Of a stretch of 64,000 bases of DNA, positions 17,285 to 26,102 are shown piece by piece; the stretch's first letter is position 1, and the number at the start of each line of letters is the position of its first letter. The notes under the pieces were generated by a model. It was not told where the DNA came from. It did no database searches and worked only from the letters and a program-made list of their open reading frames with translations. A program made the translations under genes and the position numbers. Source of the stretch: Alphaproteobacteria bacterium (GTDB lineage: Bacteria; Pseudomonadota; Alphaproteobacteria; Acetobacterales; Acetobacteraceae); NCBI GenBank assembly GCA_020850755.1, contig JADZEB010000051.1, positions 29,173-93,172 on the forward strand. The letters are read 5' to 3'.

Positions 17285-18580
17285 TCACACCCCCGCATAC
17301 ATCCGGCCGGGGTTGAGGATGCGGTTCGGGTCGAACTGCTCCTTCACCCGCCGCGTCAGCGCGGCCAGCCCCTCGGGCTGCGGCTCGAACACCGGCACGG
17401 CGCGGCGGATCGCCTCGGGCGCGCGGAGCAAGGTGGCGTGCCCGCCGCCCGCCGCCGCCACCGCCGCGCGCACCACGCCGGCCCCGCCATCGGCCGCCGC
17501 GCCCGCATCGGCGCCCGCCACAGCCCCAGCGGCCACAGCCTCGCCCGCCACCTGCACCCACAGCAAGCCCCCGGCCCAGTCGAGGAACCAGTGGCAGGGC
17601 AGCGCGCGCGCGATCGCGAGCGCCGCCGCCCCGCCCGCGCTCGGCGCCAGCGAGACGCGCCAGAGCGGCGCCGCCGGCCGGCGCACGAAGGGCGAGACAT
17701 CGCGGATCGCGGCCCAGAGCGCGCGCGAGGGCTCGGCCTCCAGCACCTCGGCGGCGGCGAAATCGGGCAGGCGCCGGCGCAAACTGTCGATGCGCCAGGA
17801 TACGGAAGCGGGCGCGCCCTCGATGCGGAGCAGCGTCGCACTTCTGCCGTTGGCCGGGGCGAGCGTGTCGGCCACCAGGAAGTCGAACATCGGCGCCAGC
17901 CCCGCCGGCAGATGCGCCGCGCCCGAGGGCTCGTCCGGGCCGTTCAGCGCCTGCGTCAGCAGCCGCACCGCTTCCCGCGCGCCAAGGCCCGCCAGCAGCA
18001 GCGTGCGCTCGGTCTCGGGGCGGGGCAGCACCTTCACCGTGACCTCGGTCAGCACCGAAAGCGTGCCGTGGCTGCCGCAGAGAAGCTTGGGCAGGTCAAA
18101 GCCGGTGACGTTCTTCATCACCCGCCCGCCGCCCTTGTAAAGGACGCCGCCGCCCGACATGGCGCGGATGCCGAGGATATGGTCGCGCGCGGCACCGGCC
18201 TTGAAGCGGCGGGGGCCGGCCAGGTTGCAGGCGATCGCCCCGCCGATGGTGCCGTTCTCGCCGTCATGGCCCCAGACGGGGCCGAGGTCGGGCGGCTCGA
18301 AGGCGAACATCTGGCCCTTCTGGTCGAGCAGCGCCTGGAGCTCGCGCATCGGCGTCGCGGCGCCGGCGGAAAGCACCAGCTCCTCCGGCTCGTAGAAGCG
18401 CAGGCCCGCGAAGGCGTTCAGCATCAGGTTGGCATAGACCTTCAGCGGCCGGCCCCAGCCCGCCTTGCTGCCGCGCCCGAGCACCGCCAGGCCGCGCCGG
18501 CGCTCCTGGCAATAGCCGAGCACCTGGACCAGCTCGGTCTCGTCGCGCGGGATGATCGAGGGAAGCTGCTCGTCGCTCAT
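17285..18580 (-). CDS. glcE: Glycolate oxidase FAD-binding subunit
   Basis: Second FAD_binding_4-type subunit of glycolate dehydrogenase. The FAD-binding half shows LAVLGRGSKAGWGRPL, the GTIGGAIACNLAGPRRF segment and MSGGGVLYKGGGRVMKNVTG, typical of GlcE. The C-terminal VKEQFDPNRILNPGRMY is the conserved end of this oxidase family. The ATG at 18580 (MSDEQLPSIIPRDE) gives 431 residues and lies 11 bases after the glcD stop. Residues in the region 340-385 are Ala/Gly-rich (VAAGAVAGADAGAAADGGAG), a low-complexity stretch in an otherwise normal protein. Confidence 0.95.
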   Translation of the reverse strand: MSDEQLPSIIPRDETELVQVLGYCQERRRGLAVLGRGSKAGWGRPLKVYANLMLNAFAGLRFYEPEELVLSAGAATPMRELQALLDQKGQMFAFEPPDLGPVWGHDGENGTIGGAIACNLAGPRRFKAGAARDHILGIRAMSGGGVLYKGGGRVMKNVTGFDLPKLLCGSHGTLSVLTEVTVKVLPRPETERTLLLAGLGAREAVRLLTQALNGPDEPSGAAHLPAGLAPMFDFLVADTLAPANGRSATLLRIEGAPASVSWRIDSLRRRLPDFAAAEVLEAEPSRALWAAIRDVSPFVRRPAAPLWRVSLAPSAGGAAALAIARALPCHWFLDWAGGLLWVQVAGEAVAAGAVAGADAGAAADGGAGVVRAAVAAAGGGHATLLRAPEAIRRAVPVFEPQPEGLAALTRRVKEQFDPNRILNPGRMYAGV

Positions 18581-18591
18581 GGCTCGGCCGG

Positions 18592-20082
18592 TCAGAAGCG
18601 CGGCAGGTCGGGGAAGGGCAGCACGCCGCCGCGCACGACGATGCGGCCAAGCTCGGCGCAGCGATGCAGGGTGGGGAACACCTTGCCGGGATTGAGCAGC
18701 CCCTCGGGGTCGAAGGCGCATTTCAGCGCCTGCTGCTGGGCCAAGTCGGCCTCGGTGAACTGCTCGCCCATCAGGTCGCGCTTCTCGACGCCGACGCCAT
18801 GCTCGCCGGTGAGCACGCCGCCCACCTCGACGCAGAGGCGGAGGATGTCGGCGCCGAACGCCTCGGCGCGTTCCAGTTCGCCCGGCGCGTTGGCATCGAA
18901 CAGGATCAGCGGGTGCAGGTTGCCGTCGCCGGCGTGGAAGACGTTGGCCACGCGCAGCCGGTGCTTGCCGGCAAGCTCGCTCGTGCGGCGCAGCACCTCG
19001 GCGAGGCGGCCACGCGGGATGGTGCCGTCCATGCAGATGTAATCCGGCCCGATCGCGCCCACCGCCGGGAAGGCCGCCTTGCGCCCGGCCCAGAAGCGCA
19101 GCCGCTCCTCCTCGCTTTCGCTCGCGCGCAGCGTGGTGGCGCCAAGGCCGCGCGCGATGTCGTAGACGCGCTTTGTCAGCTCCGCGACCTCGCCTTCCGG
19201 ACCGTCGAGCTCGACGATCAGCAGGCTTTCGGCGTCGGTGGGGTAGCCGGCGCGGACGAAATCCTCGGCCGCCAGGATGGCCGGGTGGTCCATCATCTCG
19301 ATCCCGGCCGGGATGATGCCGGCGGCGATGATGGCGCCGACGCAGTTGCCCCCCGCTTCCACGCTCGGGAAGCCCATCAGCAGCGCGCGCGCGGTGGCGG
19401 GCTGGGGCAGGATGCGCACCGTGACCTCGGTGATGATGCCGAGCAGACCCTCGGAGCCGGTGATGACGCCCATCAGGTCGTAGCCATCGGCATCGAGATG
19501 CGCCCCGCCGAGCCGGATCACGGTGCCGTCGATCAGCACCATCTCGATCCCGAGCAGGTTGTTGGCGGTGAGCCCGTATTTCAGGCAATGCACGCCGCCC
19601 GAATTCTCCGCCACATTGCCGCCGATCGAGCAGGCGATCTGCGACGAAGGATCGGGCGCGTAGTAGAAGCCCTGCTCCTCGACCGCCTTGGTGATGCCGA
19701 GGTTGGTCACGCCCGGCTGCACCACGGCAAGGCGGTTGTCGTAGTCGATCCCGAGGATGCGGTTGAACCTGCCCATCGCCACCAGCACGCCATCGGCCAG
19801 CGGCAGCGACCCGCCGGAAAGCGAGGTGCCGCCACCGCGCGGGACGATGCGGATGCGGTTCTCGTGGCAGTAGCGCAGCACGGCGGCGACCTCGGCCGTG
19901 TCCTCGGGCAGCACCACGACCAGGGGAAGCTGGCGATAGGCGGCGAGCGCGTCGCACTCATAGGCGCGGCGGCGCTCCTCCTCGGCGATGACGGCATCGG
20001 CGCCGAGCAGGGCGCGCAGATCAGCGACGATCGTCTCGCGCCGGGCCATCGTGCCCGCATCGGGCTCCGGCATCATCAGCAT
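18592..20082 (-). CDS. glcD: Glycolate oxidase catalytic subunit
   Basis: Catalytic FAD subunit of GlcDEF, 496 residues. The FAD domain is recognised by RIVPRGGGTSLSGGSLP, then DPSSQIACSIGGNVAENSGG and VITGSEGLLGIITEVTVRI. The C-terminal oxidase domain shows NVFHAGDGNLHPLILFD, GGVLTGEHGVGVEKRDL and the terminal FDPEGLLNPGKVFPT. It is the first gene of the glc operon on the minus strand. Together with gph at the other end of the window it covers phosphoglycolate to glyoxylate. No adjacent glcC-type regulator is present. Confidence 0.96.
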   Translation of the reverse strand: MLMMPEPDAGTMARRETIVADLRALLGADAVIAEEERRRAYECDALAAYRQLPLVVVLPEDTAEVAAVLRYCHENRIRIVPRGGGTSLSGGSLPLADGVLVAMGRFNRILGIDYDNRLAVVQPGVTNLGITKAVEEQGFYYAPDPSSQIACSIGGNVAENSGGVHCLKYGLTANNLLGIEMVLIDGTVIRLGGAHLDADGYDLMGVITGSEGLLGIITEVTVRILPQPATARALLMGFPSVEAGGNCVGAIIAAGIIPAGIEMMDHPAILAAEDFVRAGYPTDAESLLIVELDGPEGEVAELTKRVYDIARGLGATTLRASESEEERLRFWAGRKAAFPAVGAIGPDYICMDGTIPRGRLAEVLRRTSELAGKHRLRVANVFHAGDGNLHPLILFDANAPGELERAEAFGADILRLCVEVGGVLTGEHGVGVEKRDLMGEQFTEADLAQQQALKCAFDPEGLLNPGKVFPTLHRCAELGRIVVRGGVLPFPDLPRF

Positions 20083-20206
20083 GGGCGCGCCACCTCCGCT
20101 CGGGCGTTCGCGCGATCATGTGGCGGCATTCGCGGGTGCGCGCAAGCGTTTCGGCGCCCGCCCCGCTGCGCGCGGGGGAGCGCCGATCCAGACGCCGCGA
20201 TGAAGG

Positions 20207-20227
20207 CGGCCGGGGGCTGCCCGGCCG
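20207..20227 (-). terminator. Hairpin downstream of rpmJ
   Basis: A perfect 8-bp inverted repeat CGGCCGGG (20207-20214) / CCCGGCCG (20220-20227) with a 5-base loop lies 17 bases beyond the rpmJ stop on its strand. No strong U-run follows, so termination strength is uncertain. Confidence 0.45.
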
Positions 20228-20244
20228 AACGCAAGCCGGGGCGA

Positions 20245-20370
20245 TCAGCCCTGGCGCGTCTTCATCCGCGGGTTCTTCTTGTTGATGATGTAGAGGCGGC
20301 CACGGCGGCGGACGAGGCGATTGTTCTTGTCGCGCACCCGGGCCGACTTGAGAGAATTTCGAATGCGCAT
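20245..20370 (-). CDS. rpmJ: 50S ribosomal protein L36
   Basis: A 41-residue protein read from the minus strand, beginning [17 protein letters not shown] and ending [11 protein letters not shown]. It is the short basic L36 form lacking the four zinc-binding cysteines, the usual type in Alphaproteobacteria outside the ribosomal operon. Its core [19 protein letters not shown] fits the family along the whole length. It has its own leader and a hairpin downstream, so it is probably a single-gene transcript. Confidence 0.95.
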   Translation of the reverse strand: MRIRNSLKSARVRDKNNRLVRRRGRLYIINKKNPRMKTRQG

Positions 20371-20833
20371 GGTAGACCTGCGATCCTGCTCTGGTTCCTG
20401 GCGAAAGAGGCGCGGAACCTAGGGATTCCGCCCGGTCATGTCAACCGTGGCGGCGAGGCGGGAGGCCGGGCGTGCCGGGACGCGCCGAGACGGCCCGGCC
20501 AGCCGCGCCCGGGCGCGCCCGACTTCACCGGAAGATGACAGCCCCTTCATGAACTGTCCCGGGCACCTGAATTATTCGTAATCATCATGTCGCCCCTGTT
20601 ACATGCGAAGACGCGGCAGAGATTGAAATTCCATGTAACAGGGAACAGTCCGTTTACATGCCGAAACATGCGGCATGGGTGGGTATTAATCGCTTTGATT
20701 TCGCCGATTTCATGGCCTCGCACGAAAGCCGCAACGGCGTATCGCGCATCCTTTCGCCTCGCGCTCCGCACCGCGCCGCCGCCGTCCCGGCGGGGCGCCC
20801 GGGCGCCGCGAACGAACCGAAGGATCCCCGAAG
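20371..20833. other. 463-bp intergenic region, partly AT-rich
   Basis: No credible gene is seen between divergent rpmJ and the lipoprotein gene. The stretch 20560-20720 is clearly richer in A and T than its surroundings and holds three copies of the half-site TTACATG or its complement (20599-20605, 20632-20638, 20654-20660). Bases 20740-20820 are GC-rich with a CCGTCCCGGCGGGGCG hairpin-like run. It probably carries the promoters for both neighbours and perhaps a small RNA. Confidence 0.5.
20594..20643. promoter_or_regulatory. 12-bp inverted repeat, candidate operator or hairpin
   Basis: CCCTGTTACATG at 20594-20605 and its exact complement CATGTAACAGGG at 20632-20643 are separated by 26 bases. 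A further TTACATG follows at 20654-20660. Two or three spaced half-sites in an AT-rich gap suggest a dimeric regulator binding site; a stem-loop RNA is the alternative. Confidence 0.4.
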
Positions 20834-21025
20834 ATGTCCAAGACCTTCCTGCCGACGATGGCCGCGGCATTCCTTGTGCTCGGCCTTGCCGCCTGCGCCG
20901 AGCTGACCGGGCCAGCGCCCGGAACCCCGGCCGCCGGCAGTTCCAGCCCGAACTACGCGTCCGACGGTGGCGGCCAGGCAAGCAATGTCTGCGAGCGCGA
21001 CCGCAACGCCTGCCTGGCCAACTAG
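20834..21025 (+). CDS. Small lipoprotein of unknown function
   Basis: A 63-residue protein with a lipoprotein signal: positive start (MSKTFLP), hydrophobic core AAAFLVLGL and lipobox LAAC with the cysteine at residue 21. The mature part is a short Ser/Gly/Pro-rich chain ending in a CERDRNACLAN motif whose two cysteines could form a disulfide. No family is recognised. A GGATCCCCGAAG leader gives only a moderate ribosome site. It is followed by a strong hairpin terminator and convergent with the cupin gene. Confidence 0.7.
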   Translation: MSKTFLPTMAAAFLVLGLAACAELTGPAPGTPAAGSSSPNYASDGGGQASNVCERDRNACLAN

Positions 21026-21085
21026 CCGGAGGCACGCAGAGACGCCGCTGCCCGCGACCCCGGCACTACGGGCAGCGAAAGCGGC

Positions 21086-21117
21086 AGCGCCGCCAGGGCG
21101 AAAGCCCCGGCGGCGCT
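21086..21117 (+). terminator. Rho-independent terminator of the lipoprotein gene
   Basis: AGCGCCGCC pairs with GGCGGCGCT and GGGC with GCCC around a GAAA tetraloop, with single A and C bases bulged opposite each other. It is followed by GTTCGTTCC. It lies between the convergent lipoprotein and cupin genes and may act on both. Confidence 0.7.
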
Positions 21118-21154
21118 GTTCGTTCCAGGCGCGGCGCGGACGCCGCCGCCAGGC

Positions 21155-21619
21155 CTAGTCGGCGAACTCGGTCAGGTAGTAGCGCACCGTCTCGGTGCCG
21201 ATGACGCGCGGCTTGTGGCGGTGCGCCTCGCCGGCCGGGATGTGCAGCATGTCCCCCGGGCCGGCCTCCACCGCATGGTCGTCGAACTGGTAGCGGATGC
21301 GACCGGCCAGCACGAACACGGAGTGCCCGGTCGTGCACCAGTCGGACTCCGGCCCGCCTGGGGCGCGCTCCTGGTAGCGGAGCGCGATGCCGAAGGGCGT
21401 GACCGCCTCGCGCAGGCGCAGCCGGGTCGAGGCCGAGTGCAGGGGCGTATCCGCCGCACGGAACAGGTAGGGGCTCGCCCCCTTCCCTTTGGCAATCCGC
21501 GGCTTGGCTTCGGACTTGGCCGCCGACAGCTTGCCTGGAGCGGCCTTTCTGGCCGCGGGCTTCTTCGCCGACGGCTTGGCGCCAGCCTTGGCGGTGCGTG
21601 CCTTCACTGTGCGTGCCAT
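21155..21619 (-). CDS. Cupin-domain protein with Lys/Ala-rich N-terminal tail
   Basis: A 154-residue protein. Residues 1-48 are a low-complexity basic tail (KAGAKPSAKKPAARKAAPGK) like histone H1-type or AlgP-type sequences. Residues 50-154 are a single cupin barrel: WCTTGHSVFVLAGRIRYQFD, then EAGPGDMLHIPAGEAHRHKP, with histidines that may bind metal. The ATG at 21619 is the only start between the tail and the upstream stop, five bases after the MmgE/PrpD gene. The upstream gene ends in a similar K/A/P tail, so the low-complexity DNA spans the junction. Substrate unknown. Confidence 0.8.
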   Translation of the reverse strand: MARTVKARTAKAGAKPSAKKPAARKAAPGKLSAAKSEAKPRIAKGKGASPYLFRAADTPLHSASTRLRLREAVTPFGIALRYQERAPGGPESDWCTTGHSVFVLAGRIRYQFDDHAVEAGPGDMLHIPAGEAHRHKPRVIGTETVRYYLTEFAD

Positions 21620-21624
21620 GGCGA

Positions 21625-23277
21625 TCACCTCCGGCCCTTGCCGCGCGCGGCGGCGCGCCTGCCGCCGCTGCGCGCGGGCTTGGCGCGGCGCGAGTTCGCC
21701 GCCTTGCGCGTCGGCGCCTTCTTCGCGGCAGGCCTGGCCTTCGGTTTCGCCCTTGGCTTCGCGGCCGGTTTCGCCCTGGCCTTGGCCTTCACCTTGGCCT
21801 TGGGTGCCGCCTTCGCCGTGGCCTTCGGCTTGGCGGCCGGCCTCGCCTTGGCCTTCGGCTTTGCACGCGCCTGAGCACCGGTCAGCATCGCCAGAACGGC
21901 GCGGTAGGGCTTGCGGTCGAGTTCCGTCCCGCCGGTGACGATCCGCCGCGCCACCTTGCCGAAGCCCGGGAAGGTCGGGTCGGCCAGTGCCGCGACCTTG
22001 GCCAGGATCTCGTCCTCGGAGAAGGGCTTGTCGGGTCCACCGCGCGCCGACAGGCACTCGCCCAGCACCTGGTCGCCATCGGTGAAGGTCACGGTGACGG
22101 CCGACGGGCGGTCGTTCGGCGGCGGCATGGGCGGTTCCAGCACCGACAGGTTCACCTTGCGCCGCAGCGCCGCGACATCGTTGCGACGCAGCGAGGCGGC
22201 ACCGAACGCCTCGGGGCCGGCATGGCCATAGACCAGCGTCGCGGCCGCCGCATGCGGGATCGAGAAGCGCGCCGAAAGCGTGGTCGGCGGCTCCACCGCC
22301 TCGAGATGCTGGGCCATCTCGAAGGTGGCGACCTCGATCGCGCGGATACGGTCGGGATCGAGCGGGCGCGGCAGCTTGGGCAGCATCCCGAGCAGCGCGT
22401 CCACCGTGGCGTGGGCATACTGGCAGCAGGAGTGCAGCTTGTGATAGCCGCTCTCGATCTCCCACACCGCGCCGAGCCCGTCGGTCAGCGCGCCGGGCTC
22501 GACCCGCGCGCCGAGCGCATCGGCATAGACGGTGAAGGGGGCCGAGTAGGACCCGCCCGCGCCGCAGGCGGCAAGGTCGGCGGCGCGCAGGCCAAGCTCG
22601 GCCCCGGTGCCAGCCCAACTGTTCTCCACCAGCACGCCCTTGGTGGCGTGGTCGAACGGTCCGCACTGGGCGTAGGTGGCGGCGGCGTTCACGGCAGAGG
22701 CGAAGCTTTCCGCGTCGTAGCCGCGCAGCGCAGCCACGCCCGCGGCAGCGCCGACCGGCGAGAAATAGGCGTGCGGATGCACCACCACATGATCCCAGCG
22801 GAAGGCGCGGGCAAAACGTGCCACCACCTCGTAGCCGATCAGGCAGGCACGGATCACATCGCCGAGCGTCTTGCCGGTGGCCTCGGCCTCGGCCGAGACG
22901 GCCGGCACGACATAGAGGTGTGCGTGGCACATGGCGCGTCGGAAGCCGGCATCGAGTTCGCACCAGTTGGCGGCGGTGCCGTTGGCGAAGGCCACGCCGA
23001 CGCGGTCCGCCTGCGGCAGCCCCCTGGCCAGCACGCTCGCCTCGCCCCGCCCGGCGCGCTTGGCGATCAGCGCCTGGATCGCCCGCACCTCGGGCTCGGC
23101 GGCGGCGGCGACCATGGCGGAAAGGTCATCGACCAGGGTCAGCGCCTCGCGCCGGCGCACGGCGGCCGAGACCGCGCCCGGCTTCACCCGCGCGGCCCAG
23201 GCATAAAGGGCGCGCAAGCCCTCCTCGACCTTGCGTCGCGCCTCGGCGCCAGCGCCGGCGACGGTTCCCTCGGGCAT
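21625..23277 (-). CDS. MmgE/PrpD family protein with Lys/Ala/Pro-rich C-terminal tail
   Basis: The family includes 2-methylcitrate dehydratase and cis-aconitate decarboxylase; which acid this one acts on is not clear. Family features are GVAFANGTAANWCELDAGF, then HPHAYFSPVGAAAGVAALRG, and KLHSCCQYAHATVDALL. A strong AAGGAGGG before the ATG at 23277 decides the start, giving 550 residues. Residues 470-550 form an 81-residue tail built from AKPKAKARPAAKP-like units, absent from usual members of about 460 residues. The cupin gene follows after five bases and carries a matching N-terminal tail. Confidence 0.85.
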   Translation of the reverse strand: MPEGTVAGAGAEARRKVEEGLRALYAWAARVKPGAVSAAVRRREALTLVDDLSAMVAAAAEPEVRAIQALIAKRAGRGEASVLARGLPQADRVGVAFANGTAANWCELDAGFRRAMCHAHLYVVPAVSAEAEATGKTLGDVIRACLIGYEVVARFARAFRWDHVVVHPHAYFSPVGAAAGVAALRGYDAESFASAVNAAATYAQCGPFDHATKGVLVENSWAGTGAELGLRAADLAACGAGGSYSAPFTVYADALGARVEPGALTDGLGAVWEIESGYHKLHSCCQYAHATVDALLGMLPKLPRPLDPDRIRAIEVATFEMAQHLEAVEPPTTLSARFSIPHAAAATLVYGHAGPEAFGAASLRRNDVAALRRKVNLSVLEPPMPPPNDRPSAVTVTFTDGDQVLGECLSARGGPDKPFSEDEILAKVAALADPTFPGFGKVARRIVTGGTELDRKPYRAVLAMLTGAQARAKPKAKARPAAKPKATAKAAPKAKVKAKARAKPAAKPRAKPKARPAAKKAPTRKAANSRRAKPARSGGRRAAARGKGRR

Positions 23278-23402
23278 GACGATCCCTCCTTGCCGAATGT
23301 AATGGTTCCGCGCAGTGTCGCGCCGCGACGGCCGGCGGGCAAGGGTTCCTTGCCGCCGCGACGGCGAAACCATCCACCCTTTGCGAGCACGCCACCCACG
23401 CC

Positions 23403-24569
23403 ATGACGACCGCATCTGCCATGACCGCCCCCCAGCGGACCGACCTGCCGCTGCTGTTCACCCCCTTCAGCCTGCGCGGCATGACCGCGCGCAACCGCAT
23501 CATGGTCTCGCCGATGACGCAGTGCTCGGCCGAGGATGGCACCCTGCTCGACTATCATTACGGCCACTACACCGCCTTCGCGCGCGGGGCGGCGGGCCTC
23601 GTCTGCCTGGAGGAGCACGCGGTCGAGCGGCGCGGGCGCAAGACCTATGGCGATGCCGGCCTCTACGACGACAAGCACATCCCGATGCTGGCCAGGATCG
23701 CCGAGGCGCTGCGCGCCCTTGGCGCGGTGCCGGGCATCCAGCTTGGCCATGGCGGGCGCAAGGCCTGCCTCCGGCGCGCGATCGACGGCTTCGTCCCGCT
23801 CGATGCCGAGGATGCGGCCAAGGGCGAGGTCTGGTGGGAGGCGGTCAGTGCCAGCGCCAAGGCGCTCGCGCCCGGCTGGGTCGTGCCGGTGCCGCTCGAT
23901 GCCGGGGGCATCGCCGAGGTGGTGGCGGCCTGGGCGGCGGCCACCCGGCGCGCCGATGCGGCCGGGTTCGACTTCCTGGAGATCCACGGCGCGCACGGCT
24001 ATCTGATCCACCAGTTCCTCTCGCCACTGACCAACGACCGCACCGATGGCTATGGCGGCAGCCGCGAGAAGCGCTTCCGCTTCGCCCTGGAAGTGGCCGA
24101 GGCGGTGCGCGCGGCCTGGCCGGCAGCGAAGCCGCTGTCGTTCCGTGTCTCGGCGGTGGACGCGATCGAGGGCGGCTACGGCATCGAGGATGCGATCGCG
24201 CTGGCCCGCGCGCTCAAGGGCGTCGGCGTCGATATCATCGACTGCTCCTCGGGCGGGATCGGCGGGGTGCCGACCCTGCGCGGCACGCGCACGCCCCCGG
24301 GCTACCAGGTCCCGTTCGCCGAGGCGATCCGCAAGGGTGCCGACGTCCCGACGATCGCGGTCGGGCTGATCTATGACGGGCCGCAGGCCGAAGCGATCCT
24401 GCGCGAGGGCAAGGCCGACCTGATCGCGATCGGGCGCGAAATGCTGGTCAACCCGTTCTGGGCGCTGGCGGCGGCGCGCGCGCTCGGGGTGGAGCCGCGC
24501 TACGAGTTGCTGCCGCGCACCTATTCCTACTGGCTCAACAAGCGCCGCGCGCAGACCGGCGAGGCATGA
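23403..24569 (+). CDS. NADH:flavin oxidoreductase (Old Yellow Enzyme family)
   Basis: FMN-dependent ene-reductase-like enzyme of 388 residues. The N-terminal FMN region RNRIMVSPMTQCSAEDG, the conserved FDFLEIHGAHGYLIHQFLSP with FMN/substrate-site residues, LSPLTNDRTDGYGGSREKR and the C-terminal ADLIAIGREMLVNPFWAL all match the YqjM/xenobiotic-reductase branch. It is divergent from the MmgE/PrpD gene with 125 bases between, a likely shared promoter region. The natural substrate cannot be inferred. Confidence 0.93.
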   Translation: MTTASAMTAPQRTDLPLLFTPFSLRGMTARNRIMVSPMTQCSAEDGTLLDYHYGHYTAFARGAAGLVCLEEHAVERRGRKTYGDAGLYDDKHIPMLARIAEALRALGAVPGIQLGHGGRKACLRRAIDGFVPLDAEDAAKGEVWWEAVSASAKALAPGWVVPVPLDAGGIAEVVAAWAAATRRADAAGFDFLEIHGAHGYLIHQFLSPLTNDRTDGYGGSREKRFRFALEVAEAVRAAWPAAKPLSFRVSAVDAIEGGYGIEDAIALARALKGVGVDIIDCSSGGIGGVPTLRGTRTPPGYQVPFAEAIRKGADVPTIAVGLIYDGPQAEAILREGKADLIAIGREMLVNPFWALAAARALGVEPRYELLPRTYSYWLNKRRAQTGEA

Positions 24570-24775
24570 GTGATGCGGGCCGCGCGCAGGCAAGGCCGCG
24601 CGCAGGCGGGACCGCGACGAAAACCCTTCCGCGTGGTTTCGTTCCAGCCTAGCATCCGGCGCGGTGCGATGTTTGCCGGGGTGGGTCCCTACCCATGGCA
24701 GGGTTCGTGCGACATACAACGACACTGGGCGGGTGCGGCAGTCGCCCTGCCCGCGGAGGCAAAAGGGGAGATCTC

Positions 24776-25999
24776 ATGACCACCACCAAGGGCAAGGGCA
24801 TTTCGCGCCGGCAGGGCATGAAGCTCGTCGCCGGCATCGCCACCACCGGCGCGCTGATGGGCAGCGGCATCAAGGTTGTGCGCTCCCAGCCGAGCGAGGC
24901 GCTTGTCATCGGTGGCGTGGGCTCGCTTTCGGGCGGCGGCACCAACTGGGGCCTCGCCATCCAGCGCGGCACGCTGATGGCACTGGACGAGGTGAACAAG
25001 GCCGGCGGCCTGAAGGTCGGCGAGAAGACCTATCGCCTCGAGCACAAGATGTATGACGACCAGTATACCGCCCAGGGCGGCGCCACGGCGGCCACCCGCC
25101 TCGTCAACGAAGACCGGGTGAAGTACATCATCGGCCCCGTCGCCTCGGCCGCATCGCTGGCGGTGCTGGGCGTGACGCAGCCGAACAAGGTGATCCTGAT
25201 GTCGGGCGGCTACGCCACCGGCGTGATGGTCAACAACTTCAAGTCGGAATACAATTTCCGCGTCCACAACACGCCGCCCGAGTTCATGCCGGCGATCACC
25301 GCCTGGCTGCGCCAGACCTACCCGCAGCGCCAGCGCATCGGCTTCATTGCCGCCAACGACGCCACCGGCCAGTCGGTGGTGCCGCAGCTCAAGAAGTTCT
25401 ACGAGGAAGGCGGCCTGACCGTCTCCTACACCGACTTCTTCGAGCGCGGCACGCGCGAGTTCACGCCGCTCCTGCGCCGCATGATCGCCGCGCGCACCGA
25501 CATTTTCGATGTCGATGGCAACACCCCGGCCGATAGCGGGCTGATGGTGCGCCAGATGCGCCAGGCCGGCTTCCGCGGCCTGATCATCCAGGCCGGCGGC
25601 CCGGCGGTGGAGCAGGTGATGGAGATCGCGGGCCCGCTGGCCGAGGGCTTCCAGTCCTACGACATGCTCAACTTCGACAGCGACCGCGGCAAGCGCTTCG
25701 CCGAGCAGTACCGCGCCCTGGGCTGGCAGGGCATCATGGACGCGCAGACTGGCGCCTTCTACACCGCGACCAAGGTGCTGATGGAAGCGATGCGCCGCTC
25801 GGGCTCGACCGAGCCGGACGTGCTCAAGAACGTCATCAGCACGGTCGACAACTACGACAGCGGCGTCTACAGCAAGATCTCCTGGGGCGGCCAGCGCTCC
25901 TACGGCGTCAAGCACCAGATGCTGCTGCCCTTCTACATCGCCGAGGTGAAGAACCGCCGCATCACCTGGGCGGCCGAGCTGTTCCCGCCGGCCGGCTGA
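24776..25999 (+). CDS. ABC transporter substrate-binding protein (branched-chain amino acid type)
   Basis: Periplasmic receptor of a HAAT-type importer. An AAAGGGGAG five bases before the ATG at 24776 fixes the start; 407 residues result. The N-terminus SRRQGMKLVAGIATTGALMG carries a twin-arginine followed by a hydrophobic stretch, so Tat export is possible. The mature part is a Peripla_BP_6 domain (LVIGGVGSLSGGGTNWG, IIGPVASAASLAVLGVTQPN). It heads the operon with two permeases and two ATPases, followed by a 103-base gap. Ligand identity is not visible; such systems also carry amides, urea or aromatic acids. Confidence 0.93.
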   Translation: MTTTKGKGISRRQGMKLVAGIATTGALMGSGIKVVRSQPSEALVIGGVGSLSGGGTNWGLAIQRGTLMALDEVNKAGGLKVGEKTYRLEHKMYDDQYTAQGGATAATRLVNEDRVKYIIGPVASAASLAVLGVTQPNKVILMSGGYATGVMVNNFKSEYNFRVHNTPPEFMPAITAWLRQTYPQRQRIGFIAANDATGQSVVPQLKKFYEEGGLTVSYTDFFERGTREFTPLLRRMIAARTDIFDVDGNTPADSGLMVRQMRQAGFRGLIIQAGGPAVEQVMEIAGPLAEGFQSYDMLNFDSDRGKRFAEQYRALGWQGIMDAQTGAFYTATKVLMEAMRRSGSTEPDVLKNVISTVDNYDSGVYSKISWGGQRSYGVKHQMLLPFYIAEVKNRRITWAAELFPPAG

Positions 26000-26102
26000 C
26001 CCGCGCGGGCTGTGCAAGGCGGGGCGGCAATGCCCCGCCTTCGCCACCACCTGTTCGTTCACGATTGCGCCGGCTGCTGGCGCGCAAGGTACGGGAAGCA
26101 CC

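Noticed and set aside
17285..19957. An apparent glcD-glcE fusion in one frame
   Set aside because: The part upstream of 18580 in this frame is an out-of-frame reading of glcD. glcD has its own complete frame and stop at 18592, so these are two separate genes.
21625..21867. The Lys/Ala/Pro-rich region as a separate histone-like gene
   Set aside because: It is in frame with the MmgE/PrpD coding sequence and has no start codon with a ribosome site of its own.
24700..24760. The GTGGGTCCCTACCCATGG palindrome-like stretch as an operator of the ABC operon
   Set aside because: The stem is only five base pairs and such short inverted repeats are frequent in this sequence.
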